Assembly: GCA_964449895.1 (NCBI GenBank)
Contig: CAYVBY010000002.1
Span: 62,001 to 126,000, forward strand
Reading direction: 5' to 3'
Length of the DNA: 64,000 bases
Origin: Intestinibacter sp964449895
GTDB lineage: Bacteria; Bacillota; Clostridia; Peptostreptococcales; Peptostreptococcaceae
Part shown: positions 18,901 through 25,757 of the stretch, piece by piece
Layout: the number at the start of each line of letters is the position of its first letter
Numbering within the stretch: position 1 is the stretch's first letter
The notes under the pieces: generated by a model
What the model was told of the DNA's origin: nothing
The model's input: the letters and a program-made list of their open reading frames with translations, nothing else
The model's database searches: none
Position numbers and translations under genes: made by a program

Positions 18901-20354
18901 GAATTTAATAGTGAAGCTATTGTTGCATAATTTTCTTCTGTAGGTTCAAAATATTGACAATCTGTTGCCTTAGCTCCTCCACAATATCCAAATACTTTTC
19001 CAATATAGCTATTTCCTGTTATCTCTCCAGTTGTAATACAATTTGATACAGTTCCTCCTGCGTTATAACGGTCACCACCGAATATTCCGCCACCTTGTTC
19101 TATACTAAATACATTACCACTGTTATAGCAGTTATCTATATGGCCACCCCAGAAAAATCCAGTTATTCCTCCAGAATATTTATATGAATATCTTGCTCCT
19201 TCTTGTACATAGCTATTTTGAACGCCTTCAAATACTTTTACTTCTCCTGTATTATAGCAGTTTTTAATATATGCATTTTCAAGATATACAGCTCCAGTTA
19301 TTCCTCCTGCATCCCAAACAGCTTCAACATAACCTGTATTATAACAGTTTTGAACTACACAATTTTGAGTCCAACCAGTTATTCCTCCAGCATCATAGTG
19401 ACCATAAATTTTTCCAGTATTATAACAATCAGATATGCTACATTCAGAAGAAGTTTTACCACAACAAACTCCTGCTATACCTCCAGAACCTTTCATTGTG
19501 TCATAAACTGAATCTTTTCCCCAACAATTTATAGTTCCACTATTAGAACATTTTTTAATATTTCCTTCATTATATCCTACTATACCACCCATAAAATCTT
19601 CAGCATCTATAGTAGCTACGTTAGTACATCTTTCTACTGTACCTGAGTTTTTAGCAACAATACCACCAACATATTTTCCTGTAGCATTTACAACTACTTC
19701 ACTGTCTATGTCTTGTACTTTACCTTCATTAAATACAACAAGCGTACCAACATAATTTTTACCAGTTACTTTTCCTGATAATTTCAACTTTTTAATTGTA
19801 CCTTTGTTGTATCCAAATATTCCTTGATTATCGCTATCAGATACTATTTTAATTCCTTTAATTGTATTGTTTTGACCATTAAAAGTCCCTTCAAAAGGAT
19901 TTTCTTTTGTACCAATAGATTCAATATCTAATCCATTAAAATTGATATCCGATTCTAAAACAATAGTTTTTCCTTTAAAACTATCTTGTACTTTGTTTCC
20001 TCCAGCATCTTCTGCTGTACCATTAACGATTCTAGATAATAATACCAAATCGTCTTCTGTAGAAATTACAAAGCTTGTTTTTTCAGAATCATACCAACCA
20101 ACTTTAACTGAAGTTGATTTTGTAGCTTCTTCTGCTTGTTCTTTTTCTGTAGATTGTTCTTTTTGAACATCCTCTGTAGTTTCTTCAGTTTTTTCTATAT
20201 CTTCTTCTGAAACTTGTGTATTTTCTTGAACTTTTTCTATTTCACTTTGTTCTATAGCATCTGCAACTACCATAAATAATGATGTTGAAGACATTGTTAT
20301 AGCCATACAGATTGCCATAAATATAGCAGATATAGATTTAAACTTCTTGTTCAT
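12912..20354 (-). CDS. Giant secreted surface protein with GLUG and PEGA-like repeats
   Basis: A 2480-residue exported protein. The first 32 residues form a signal peptide (basic start, hydrophobic core, VVADA end), then a charged Glu/Thr-rich linker to about 80. Four modules begin with a W-Y-x-x-x-x-x-x-F pattern and a FxGKTIVL strand at about residues 86, 590, 1013 and 1609. Modules 1, 3 and 4 carry about seven, six and five GLUG repeats (GGIxGxxxx...NCYNxGxV); module 2 is short. The modules are separated by eight PEGA-like domains (typical core GTYTYEVSKDEY), arranged 1, 3, 3 and 1. A DUF4430-like region (around LYITKFWNEETTQLSYMV), an Ig-like stretch, a Listeria-Bacteroides repeat (about 2275-2341, EGYTFVGWYKD) and an unrecognised tail ending in WKEEW follow. 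No LPXTG, SLH or CWB2 anchor was seen. Adhesion is inferred from the family. AAAAGGAGGAGT precedes ATG. Repeats make assembly errors possible. Confidence 0.85.
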   Translation of the reverse strand: MNKKFKSISAIFMAICMAITMSSTSLFMVVADAIEQSEIEKVQENTQVSEEDIEKTEETTEDVQKEQSTEKEQAEEATKSTSVKVGWYDSEKTSFVISTEDDLVLLSRIVNGTAEDAGGNKVQDSFKGKTIVLESDINFNGLDIESIGTKENPFEGTFNGQNNTIKGIKIVSDSDNQGIFGYNKGTIKKLKLSGKVTGKNYVGTLVVFNEGKVQDIDSEVVVNATGKYVGGIVAKNSGTVERCTNVATIDAEDFMGGIVGYNEGNIKKCSNSGTINCWGKDSVYDTMKGSGGIAGVCCGKTSSECSISDCYNTGKIYGHYDAGGITGWTQNCVVQNCYNTGYVEAVWDAGGITGAVYLENAYIKNCYNTGEVKVFEGVQNSYVQEGARYSYKYSGGITGFFWGGHIDNCYNSGNVFSIEQGGGIFGGDRYNAGGTVSNCITTGEITGNSYIGKVFGYCGGAKATDCQYFEPTEENYATIASLLNSKVSSENGYLGWKNNKEKFSFTKVYEVSFGITPSDAKLIVKDSEGNILTSDDNIYTVPNGTYTYEVSKDEYATKTGEFTIDGANKSIGVKLAKLSSLWDGESADTTWYNESDSSFKISNNNQLAGLLKLTKEGNDFAGKTIVLSHDLDLNDKEWAGIGTFNGTFDGAGYAVKNINGSLFNNLGQKAIVVNACIEGNGSLVNNNNGRVENSYNLSDNNLVITNNATVKNCYVKSSKLVVKEGTQAVDSYYMYGNVYTEDDFANSKIADLLNKNVNTENNLYYSWDVVGKETKLFKLANATFDITGEGQDTSKAVFTLYDSDKNEIKENASKNYKVSDRKYKLSVGTYTYKITCTGYEDKTGTVKIKEADVNKSIKLNALFKITINTDPSDAVVVVKDSEGNKITANEDGSYYLTNGTYSYEVSKNKFYDKNDTFTVDSKDQEISVKLEQKFNVKFVVKPETTRNQEIKVYKENGELVEPKSEKTYELKKGKYTYKASAGGYDEVSGEFELVDTDLELTVTLTGAEYDISWYDSTKDSFEITNEKELAGLAAIVNGQTSYTETFKNKTIVLANDIKVSDKIGELLPIGSYKKKFQGTFNGNNHSIDININITDNSQYVGLFGCADGAKIYDLTVKGNVSAKSTYVGGIVGYAINSTVINNCINEANITGKGTVGGITGFINSDAIVSNCINKGNISGSDCCGGIVGNLSFNGYLDSCINEGNVSGESKIGGITGYILRAYYLINSYNKGQVTGTSDNSQQIGGIAGYTYRDQRYKTFVGNCYNLGEVKTSNEASGGIVGESYLTNIMNCYNIGNAKNEIIAKKSGSVTISNCYFLEKSENQGTTTEGIAKTKAEFENGDVAKLLNKGLTADNKFKDWKVDENKVTTFGENIAGMSFTLSPSDAKVELKDSEGNVIKPITEGVYSYYKNSLESGKTYTYTVSADRYEPQTKEITYDGNATTINVTLSYISTEVSFKSNVDDLSVLLYQKSNKKLVTANENGTYTLLPGDYYYYASSEKYPTVIKEFTVEPVKEATKVEIDVQMTSGYKVSFDSNATTKLKVTIKNSEGYQIPLSDDWSTYELLPGTYTYTAAADGFETISGSDCTFTVTDSDLDTISLSMNRIYDVDWYNTDKTEFTITTKDQLVGLVKITNGNTISIAKDNFAGKTIKLGNDIELNSSEFFNKDEEGNITVNGKPEVWTAIGAFQGTFDGQNYTISGLYNRVLFNSITNGTLKNLKVSGYMYKTGGGIINTCTNGTIENCVSNIDMDFGSSYATVGGIVSYLNGGTIVNCVNNGNIVDPTGGAGIVRQVSQNAVIKNCQNNGEITQKAKKNASVASIASTISSATIENCSNTANLKGQQVGGIVHTASTNAKVENCSNSGKVTSTSKYKAGGIAYTNYKATYNNNYYNSDYAELAIQNVTADVEGQNTGKTTEQYANGDVASLLNANVTAENGYKPWTTLDNDAVLAPENCNLIVNVNVKDVNIELKDAKGNIVKPASVVKNAALYSSLATSGVYTYTVSKDGFDTEKGTVTIKDGVNSVSIELGVTVYVTISKDGEFKLSSDESIAMSRVPVKVTNFDVTEYGYDDVYNSKTERPTLLNAFILTHKLYSEGVDAFNGIPNNSTAQGNDLYITKFWNEETTQLSYMVNNKFPGEWLEDQKIIWGSSADNIKLRSGDDVNVTMYTDYQIPMFYTYFKDSSITVRQGEKVDLELLGFNSADAYLNPESKGISGSTITIDGEDTNIVTDKNGKASISFDEVGTYTISAKNTDLTISDSKAVITAPVCTITVKEKALDITFDADNGTEPVVKTIEKGETLDFTPQAPVKEGYTFVGWYKDTDNITTEYKKGTKYTKNITYKAKWAHVEMLGAQGKLIVNDESGIRFGTKLYNDGDKIVEKGTLIIPANLLAKDEALTLNTPKVARSIGKVNYEVNQKENYVTYLGTIVGISKTQFERKMTAASYVIYKDKAGNEYTVYSPYKNGSISVFDLLGNDVGWKEEW

Positions 20355-20834
20355 TACAGACTCCTCCTTTTATTATAATTTTTAAATATAAGAAAATATG
20401 AAATAAAATTAGATATATTTTTCTAATTTATACTTATTTTCTACATATTTCTTTAAGACAATTATAAAATAAAAGGAATTTATAAAAAGTATGATTTTTG
20501 GGGTAATTATTTTGCCACTACTATAATTACTACTAATTACAAAAGTATAATTTTAGAATATATATATCTTCTACTGATACTATTTTTACAACAAAAAAAG
20601 ATACAAAATAAATTTTATTCTATCTTGTATCTTTTTTGTTATGTTTTTTTACTCTTACAAAATAACTTAAATCAAAAAATTTGTATTTTGGGAAGGGTTA
20701 TAGAGTAACTGTATGTAAGATTTTGTTTCACAAAGTTTCACTATATTTAAAATACAACAAATTTAACTATTTGCAAAGTAGGATTTTAGGAGTGATACCT
20801 TAAATACAAAATTAGTAACTCTAAATTTATACTT
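20355..20834. other. Gene-free 480-base stretch before the giant surface-protein gene
   Basis: No credible gene on either strand. It holds the MATE terminator at 20594-20637 and, in the MATE-proximal half, three copies of a TTGTATTT-type word or its complement (20681-20689, 20749-20757, 20803-20811) that could form alternative pairings. The half next to the surface gene is AT-rich 5' leader with no riboswitch class that I recognise. Confidence 0.55.
20594..20637 (-). terminator. Terminator downstream of the MATE gene
   Basis: The arms AAAAAAGATACAA (20594-20606) and TTGTATCTTTTTT (20625-20637) pair perfectly, with a run of T at the end of the minus-strand transcript. It is almost 200 bases past the MATE stop. 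Confidence 0.7.
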
Positions 20835-22187
20835 TTAGTACCAATAAAGTTTCCACTTACCACTTAAATATCTCCATACAAAAAACACTGCTCTAACAAT
20901 CCAATCTATTGTCATTGCTACCCATACACCAAATACACCCCATCCCATGTATTTTCCTATAATGTAGCTAAATCCTATTCTAAAAATCCACATTGACAAT
21001 ACACTTACAACCATGCAAAATTTAACATCATTACATGCTCTAAGACTATTAGGTATTAAGAAAGATAAAGGCCATATTAGCATAGCAACTACTCCATGGT
21101 AAATTATAATATCCCTAGCCATTTTATGTGTTTCATAAGATAAGTTGTATAAATTTAAAATTTGATTTAATGCTATAAAAATAAACACATTAGTAATTAA
21201 CATTCCTATATAAGCAAATTTCATCATTTTTTTAGTGTAATATTTTGTTTGATATTCATCATTTGCTCCAACGCATTGAGATACTACAGCAATATCAGCT
21301 TGACCAATAGCCATAGCTGGAACTATTTGAAAAAGTGCTAAGCTATTGCTAACTGCATTTGCTGCAATTGATGCTGTTCCAAAACCTGCCACTAAATTTA
21401 AAATTACTATCTTTCCAAGTTGAAACATACTATTTTCAAGTCCATTAGGTACTCCTATATATAAAATTCGCTTTATCATTTTCTTATTAAAATGAAAGTT
21501 AAACTTTTCAGATAAATGAATTTGTAAATCTTTATTTCTAATAATATAAATTGCTATTATAGCTGCTAAATATCTAGAAACTACAGTTGGAATAGCAGCA
21601 CCCATAACACCCATTTTTAATCCATAAATCATAATTGCATTACCTAAAAAATTGACACCATTCATAAGTAAAGATATTTTCATAGTTATTTTAGAATTTC
21701 CCATAGCTCTAAATAATGCTGCTGCACCATTATATACTGCTATACCTGGAATTGATAAAAATACTATTAACAAATAAATGTTTGCATGATTTACAACAAT
21801 AGGTTCTAATTGACCAAAAACTTTATATAATATAAAATTTTTCAAAATATAACCTAAAATCATAATTGCAACTGAACTTATAAGTAAAAATGATACTAAT
21901 TGATCTGCAGCTTCACATGATTTTTTTTCATTTTTTTGACCTAAAAACTGTCCTGCAACTACTGCACCACCTGTTCCTAAAGCTGTAAAAACTTGTATTA
22001 TAAGTATCATTATTGTATCAACTAAAGATACAGCTGATACTGCTGCTTCTCCTACACTTGCAACCATAATTGAATCTACAAGACCTACAACTATCAAAAG
22101 AACCTGTTCTACAATTAAAGGCATTATTAATTTTTTTAAATCCGAATTAGAAAATAAATAATTTATTTTCTCATTACTTGCTTGCAT
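20835..22187 (-). CDS. MATE-family multidrug/cation antiporter
   Basis: Twelve-helix efflux protein of about 450 residues in the MatE (NorM/DinF/YeeO) family, driven by sodium or proton gradients. Two MatE repeats are visible; the start of the first (IMPLIVEQVLLIVVGLVDSIMVA) spans about residues 22-44, with GAAIPTVVSRYLAA near the middle. Several in-frame starts exist up to 22250; the ATG at 22187 (MQASNEKIN) is chosen because the family-like sequence begins there, though the one at 22208 is possible and neither has a strong ribosome site. The gene has its own terminator at 20594-20637. The substrate is unknown. Confidence 0.88.
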   Translation of the reverse strand: MQASNEKINYLFSNSDLKKLIMPLIVEQVLLIVVGLVDSIMVASVGEAAVSAVSLVDTIMILIIQVFTALGTGGAVVAGQFLGQKNEKKSCEAADQLVSFLLISSVAIMILGYILKNFILYKVFGQLEPIVVNHANIYLLIVFLSIPGIAVYNGAAALFRAMGNSKITMKISLLMNGVNFLGNAIMIYGLKMGVMGAAIPTVVSRYLAAIIAIYIIRNKDLQIHLSEKFNFHFNKKMIKRILYIGVPNGLENSMFQLGKIVILNLVAGFGTASIAANAVSNSLALFQIVPAMAIGQADIAVVSQCVGANDEYQTKYYTKKMMKFAYIGMLITNVFIFIALNQILNLYNLSYETHKMARDIIIYHGVVAMLIWPLSFLIPNSLRACNDVKFCMVVSVLSMWIFRIGFSYIIGKYMGWGVFGVWVAMTIDWIVRAVFFVWRYLSGKWKLYWY

Positions 22188-22269
22188 TAAAACCACTTCT
22201 TTCATTACTAAATATTTAACATAAATATAGAGATGCTTTAAATAAAACATCTCTTTTTATCATTTTTGT

Positions 22270-22317
22270 AAAATTAGAAGCTATCAATATTTAAAATATC
22301 AATAGCCACCTAATTTT
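22270..22317 (-). terminator. Stem-loop terminator after metY
   Basis: On the minus strand GCTATTGATATT pairs with AATATTGATAGC through two G-U pairs, inside an outer AAAATTAG/TAATTTT stem. It sits 46 bases after the metY stop. Confidence 0.6.
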
Positions 22318-22362
22318 ATTTATTAATTATATACCTCTTGTTATATTTTTACAACTAAAGTC

Positions 22363-23649
22363 TTATAAAGTTGCTTTTAAAGCTTGGTCTAAATCCCAAA
22401 TTAAGTCATTTATATCTTCTATACCAACTGACATTCTTATCATATCTGGTTTAACTCCTGCTGCTATTTGCTCTTCCTCGTTAAGTTGAGCTTGAGTAGT
22501 ACTTGCTGGATGTATAACTAGTGATTTGGCATCAGCAACATTTGCAAGATGAGAGAATATTTGAAGGCTTTCTATAAACTTCTTACCAGCTTCAAGACCA
22601 CCTTTTATACCAAATGTAAATATTGAACCAGCTCCATTAGGGAAATATTTTTGACCTAAATCGTAGTATTTATTGTCTTTAAGTCCTGGATAATTAACCC
22701 ATGCTACTTGAGGGTGGTTGTTTAAAAATTCAACTATAGCTTTCGTATTGCTTACATGTCTTTCAACTCTAAGTGATAAAGTTTCAAGTCCTTGTAATAG
22801 CATAAATGCACTAAATGGACTTAAACAAGCTCCTGAATCTCTAAGCCATTGTACTTTTAATTTAGTTGCATAAGCTGCTTTACCTACATCTTTTGCATAA
22901 TTTAAACCATTGTATGACATATCTGGTTCAGTTAAACAAGGGAATTTTCCACTACCTATCCAGTCAAAATTACCACTATCTACAACTACTCCACCTAAAG
23001 TAGTACCATGACCACCTATAAATTTAGTAGCTGAATGAACAACTATATCTACTCCATGTTCAAACACTTTTATTAAATAAGGAGTCCCAAAAGTATTGTC
23101 TATCATAAATGGAATTTTATTTTCATGAGCAATATGTGCTATAGCTTCTAAATCTACTATATTCATACCTGGATTGCTTATAGTTTCTGCATATACTAAT
23201 CTAGTTTTATCATTTATAGCAGCTCTAAAGCTTTCTGGATCATCAGGATCTACAAAATTAACTTTTACACCTAATTTTGGAAGCATATTTGAAAGTAAAT
23301 TATATGTTCCTCCATATAAAGTTGGTGCTGCAACTATCTCATCACCTGCTTGTATTATATTAAGTATTGCTGCATTTATAGCACCCATTCCAGAAGAGAA
23401 AGCCACAGCTCCTACTCCACCTTCAAGTAAAGCCATTCTATCTTCAAATACTTGTACTGTTGGATTTGATATTCTTGAATAAATATGTCCTTCTTCTTTT
23501 AGTGCAAATAAATCTGCTCCGTATTGAACACTTTCAAAACAATATGATGATGTTTGATATATTGGAACTGCTCTAGCTCCTGTAGCAGAGTCTGGTTCTT
23601 GTCCTCCATGAATTTGTAATGTACTAAAGCCCAATTTTCTATCTTCCAT
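22363..23649 (-). CDS. metY: O-acetylhomoserine sulfhydrylase (aminocarboxypropyltransferase)
   Basis: Cytoplasmic PLP enzyme of the Cys/Met metabolism family that makes homocysteine from O-acetylhomoserine and sulfide (or methionine from methanethiol). The 428 residues match MetY. Seen: FSTLQIHGGQEPD at the start, the AVPIYQTSSY strand, the PLP-lysine region VHSATKFIGGHGTTLGG, and the MetY-type C-terminal stretch LVIHPASTTQAQLNEEEQ. The start ATG 23649 sits behind CGGAGGTAGT; an upstream in-frame ATG at 23691 has no such site. A SAM-I riboswitch lies upstream (23857-23961), so expression should fall when SAM is plentiful, in keeping with a methionine role. Confidence 0.95.
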   Translation of the reverse strand: MEDRKLGFSTLQIHGGQEPDSATGARAVPIYQTSSYCFESVQYGADLFALKEEGHIYSRISNPTVQVFEDRMALLEGGVGAVAFSSGMGAINAAILNIIQAGDEIVAAPTLYGGTYNLLSNMLPKLGVKVNFVDPDDPESFRAAINDKTRLVYAETISNPGMNIVDLEAIAHIAHENKIPFMIDNTFGTPYLIKVFEHGVDIVVHSATKFIGGHGTTLGGVVVDSGNFDWIGSGKFPCLTEPDMSYNGLNYAKDVGKAAYATKLKVQWLRDSGACLSPFSAFMLLQGLETLSLRVERHVSNTKAIVEFLNNHPQVAWVNYPGLKDNKYYDLGQKYFPNGAGSIFTFGIKGGLEAGKKFIESLQIFSHLANVADAKSLVIHPASTTQAQLNEEEQIAAGVKPDMIRMSVGIEDINDLIWDLDQALKATL

Positions 23650-23810
23650 TTTACTACCTCCGAAATAATTACCTAAATTTTTATTAATCATTTAACTAAA
23701 GAAATCTTTATTTTAAAATCCTTTTAAAAATGTATATTTATTTCAAACACATATACGGAAATTATATTTATCAACAATTTTTAAATGAATATAATTTCCT
23801 ATGTGTCATA

Positions 23811-23843
23811 AAAAAGCTCTTTTATCAAAAGATAAAAGAGCTT
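23811..23843 (-). terminator. Regulatory terminator of the SAM-I riboswitch
   Basis: The arms AAGCTCTTTTATC (23814-23826) and its exact complement (23831-23843) form a 13-bp hairpin ending in a U run. The UCUUUUAUC arm can compete with the GAUAAGAGAG end of the aptamer P1, giving the usual antiterminator switch. Confidence 0.85.
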
Positions 23844-23856
23844 AAATATCCCATTC

Positions 23857-23961
23857 TCTCTTATCTTTCTTATGTAAAAAACATAAGTAGGATTTAGCAC
23901 CTATCTAATATAGGTTGCTGGACTTCACAGGGCCTATTCCCTCCATCTCTCTTGATAAGAT
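23857..23961 (-). ncRNA. SAM-I (S-box) riboswitch
   Basis: Reading the minus strand: CTTATCAAGAGAG, then GGAGGGAATAGGCCCTGTGAAG, CCAGCAACC, GGTGCTAAATCC and the closing GATAAGAGAG. These are the conserved blocks of the SAM-I aptamer in the right order. It is 208 bases upstream of metY and followed by the terminator at 23811-23843, an OFF switch with SAM. Confidence 0.95.
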
Positions 23962-23985
23962 TTTTATTTAGTTAATATATCATTT

Positions 23986-24014
23986 ATTATATACTTAAAA
24001 TTTTGCTTACACAA
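23986..24014 (-). promoter_or_regulatory. Promoter of the SAM riboswitch/metY transcript
   Basis: Minus-strand TTGTGT (24014-24009), 17-base spacer, perfect TATAAT (23991-23986), ending about 25 bases before the riboswitch P1. Confidence 0.65.
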
Positions 24015-24035
24015 CAAATATATATAAATTTATTT

Positions 24036-24971
24036 TTATTTTTTTTCTGCAACTCTTAATTTTGCACTTCTTGAACGAGGATTTACCTCAACTTCTTCTT
24101 TGCTTGGAAGTATTGGTTTTCTAGTTATAACTTTTACCTCAGAAACTTTATCACACTGACAAATTGGAAGTTCAGGTGGACATACACAGCTAAGTGATAA
24201 ATGTTTAAATTCATTTTTTACTATTCTATCTTCTAAAGAATGGAAAGTTATTATACAAATCCTTCCACCTTTATTCATCATAGAAACAGCATCATCTATC
24301 ATTTTATTTATAACTCCAAGCTCATTATTTACTTCTATACGTATAGCTTGAAATGTTCTTTTAGCTGGATGAGGTCCATCTATTCTAGCTTTTTTAGGGA
24401 TTGCTTTTTTAATTATATCAACAAGCTCTCCTGTTTTTTCTATTGGCTTTTCACTACGACCTTCTACTATGAATTTTGCAATTCTCTTAGCCCAATTATC
24501 TTCACCATAATCTTTTATTATTTTGGCAAGTTGTTCTTCTGAGTAAGTATTTACTACATCATAAGCAGAAAATGGCTGTCTAATATCCATTCTCATATCT
24601 AAAGGTGCATCATGCATATATGAAAAACCTCTATCTGCTTCGTCTAATTGGTGAGATGAAACGCCTAAATCTGCCAAAACACCATCTATTTTATAAACAC
24701 CTATTTTTTCTAATTCTTCTTTTATGTTAGAAAAATTACTATGAATAAATCTAACTCTATCAGAATAATCAGCTAATCTTTCTTTAGCTGTTGCTATAGC
24801 ATTTTTATCTTGGTCAAATCCTATAAAAAGACCGTCTTTTGAAAGTTTTTTTACTATTTCTTTAGAGTGTCCTGCTCCTCCCATAGTACAGTCTACATAC
24901 ACTCCATCTTCTTTTATATTTAAATTTTCTATACATTCATTTAAAAGTACAGATACATGATGAAATTCCAC
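24036..24971 (-). CDS. rsmH: 16S rRNA (cytosine1402-N4)-methyltransferase
   Basis: SAM-dependent methyltransferase (MraW) that modifies C1402 in the decoding centre of 16S rRNA. The 311 residues are the usual length. Seen: HVSVLLNECIENL at the start, the SAM loop DCTMGGAGHS (about 28-37), DLGVSSHQLDEADRGFSY (about 101-118), and the C-terminal TFHSLEDRIVK. The start is a GTG. It is normally the gene before ftsL in the division cluster; here it follows the PHP phosphatase and lgt genes (gap of 46 bases to lgt) and is 19 kb from ftsL. Confidence 0.96.
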   Translation of the reverse strand: MEFHHVSVLLNECIENLNIKEDGVYVDCTMGGAGHSKEIVKKLSKDGLFIGFDQDKNAIATAKERLADYSDRVRFIHSNFSNIKEELEKIGVYKIDGVLADLGVSSHQLDEADRGFSYMHDAPLDMRMDIRQPFSAYDVVNTYSEEQLAKIIKDYGEDNWAKRIAKFIVEGRSEKPIEKTGELVDIIKKAIPKKARIDGPHPAKRTFQAIRIEVNNELGVINKMIDDAVSMMNKGGRICIITFHSLEDRIVKNEFKHLSLSCVCPPELPICQCDKVSEVKVITRKPILPSKEEVEVNPRSRSAKLRVAEKK

Positions 24972-25017
24972 TAAATTTTCTCTTCCTTTCTTTAAAACAT
25001 ACTATATAATCAATTTT

Positions 25018-25746
25018 TTATTTATTTTTTCTAGATAAAACATAATTAGAAATAATTCCAACAACTATAAATACAAGACTTATAACTTGTGCCATTTTAA
25101 GTGGTCCTAGCATAAGAGAATCTGTTCTCAGCCCCTCTATAAAAAATCTTCCTATAGAATATAAAATTACATAATTTATAAGAATTTTGCCCTCGTATTT
25201 TTGTTTTTTCCTAAATAAAAACAAAAATATAAATACTCCAACATTCCAAATAGATTCATATAAAAATGTAGGATGAACCTTTTGACCATCAATTAATATA
25301 CCCCAAGGTAAATCAGTTGGACCTCCATGAGCTTCTTTATTTAGATAATTGCCCCATCTTCCAATTGCTTGAGCTAAAGGCAACCCTAAAACCACACAAT
25401 CTGCTACTTTAAAGAAGTTTAATTTTTTTACTTTAGTATATATAAATCCTGCTAAAATACCAGCCAATAAACCTCCATGAATAGCCAATCCTCCACCTCT
25501 AAAATTTAAAATTTCAGATAGATTTTGGCTGTAAAAAGACCAATTAAAAATCACATAATAGGCTCTAGCTCCTATTATTCCACATGGTATTGTTATCATT
25601 GCTAAATTTAAAATATCATCTTCTTTTATATTAAGTCTTTTTGATTCTTTTAATGCAATAAAAGTAGCCGATAACATACCTATAGCTAATAGAATTCCAT
25701 ACCACATTATCTCAATTCCAAATAATGTGAATGCTACTCTATCCAT
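25018..25746 (-). CDS. lgt: Prolipoprotein diacylglyceryl transferase
   Basis: Membrane enzyme that transfers diacylglycerol from phosphatidylglycerol to the lipobox cysteine of prolipoproteins. The 242 residues have about seven membrane segments. Seen: RAYYVIFNW, the family signature FRGGGLAIHGGLLAG (about 83-96), GRWGNYLNKEAHGGPT (catalytic-loop region) and RFFIEGLRTDS near the end. It is 11 bases downstream of the PHP phosphatase gene, so cotranscription is likely. It would act on the lipoprotein at 12313-12753. Confidence 0.96.
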   Translation of the reverse strand: MDRVAFTLFGIEIMWYGILLAIGMLSATFIALKESKRLNIKEDDILNLAMITIPCGIIGARAYYVIFNWSFYSQNLSEILNFRGGGLAIHGGLLAGILAGFIYTKVKKLNFFKVADCVVLGLPLAQAIGRWGNYLNKEAHGGPTDLPWGILIDGQKVHPTFLYESIWNVGVFIFLFLFRKKQKYEGKILINYVILYSIGRFFIEGLRTDSLMLGPLKMAQVISLVFIVVGIISNYVLSRKNK

Positions 25747-25757
25747 ATAAACACCTC

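Noticed and set aside
19203..19534. Plus-strand open frames inside the giant surface-protein gene
   Set aside because: They follow the GLUG repeats in antisense, have no ribosome site and show Ser/Tyr/Phe-rich low-complexity translations typical of shadow frames.
12912..20354. CRISPR array in the repeat-rich region
   Set aside because: The repeats are protein-coding (in frame, diverged, of varying length) and not short identical units with equal spacers.
20506..20521. Sigma-54-like promoter (TGGCA ... TTAC on the minus strand) before the giant surface-protein gene
   Set aside because: The -12 element does not match TTGC, and such partial matches are expected in AT-rich sequence. No enhancer-binding protein gene is near.
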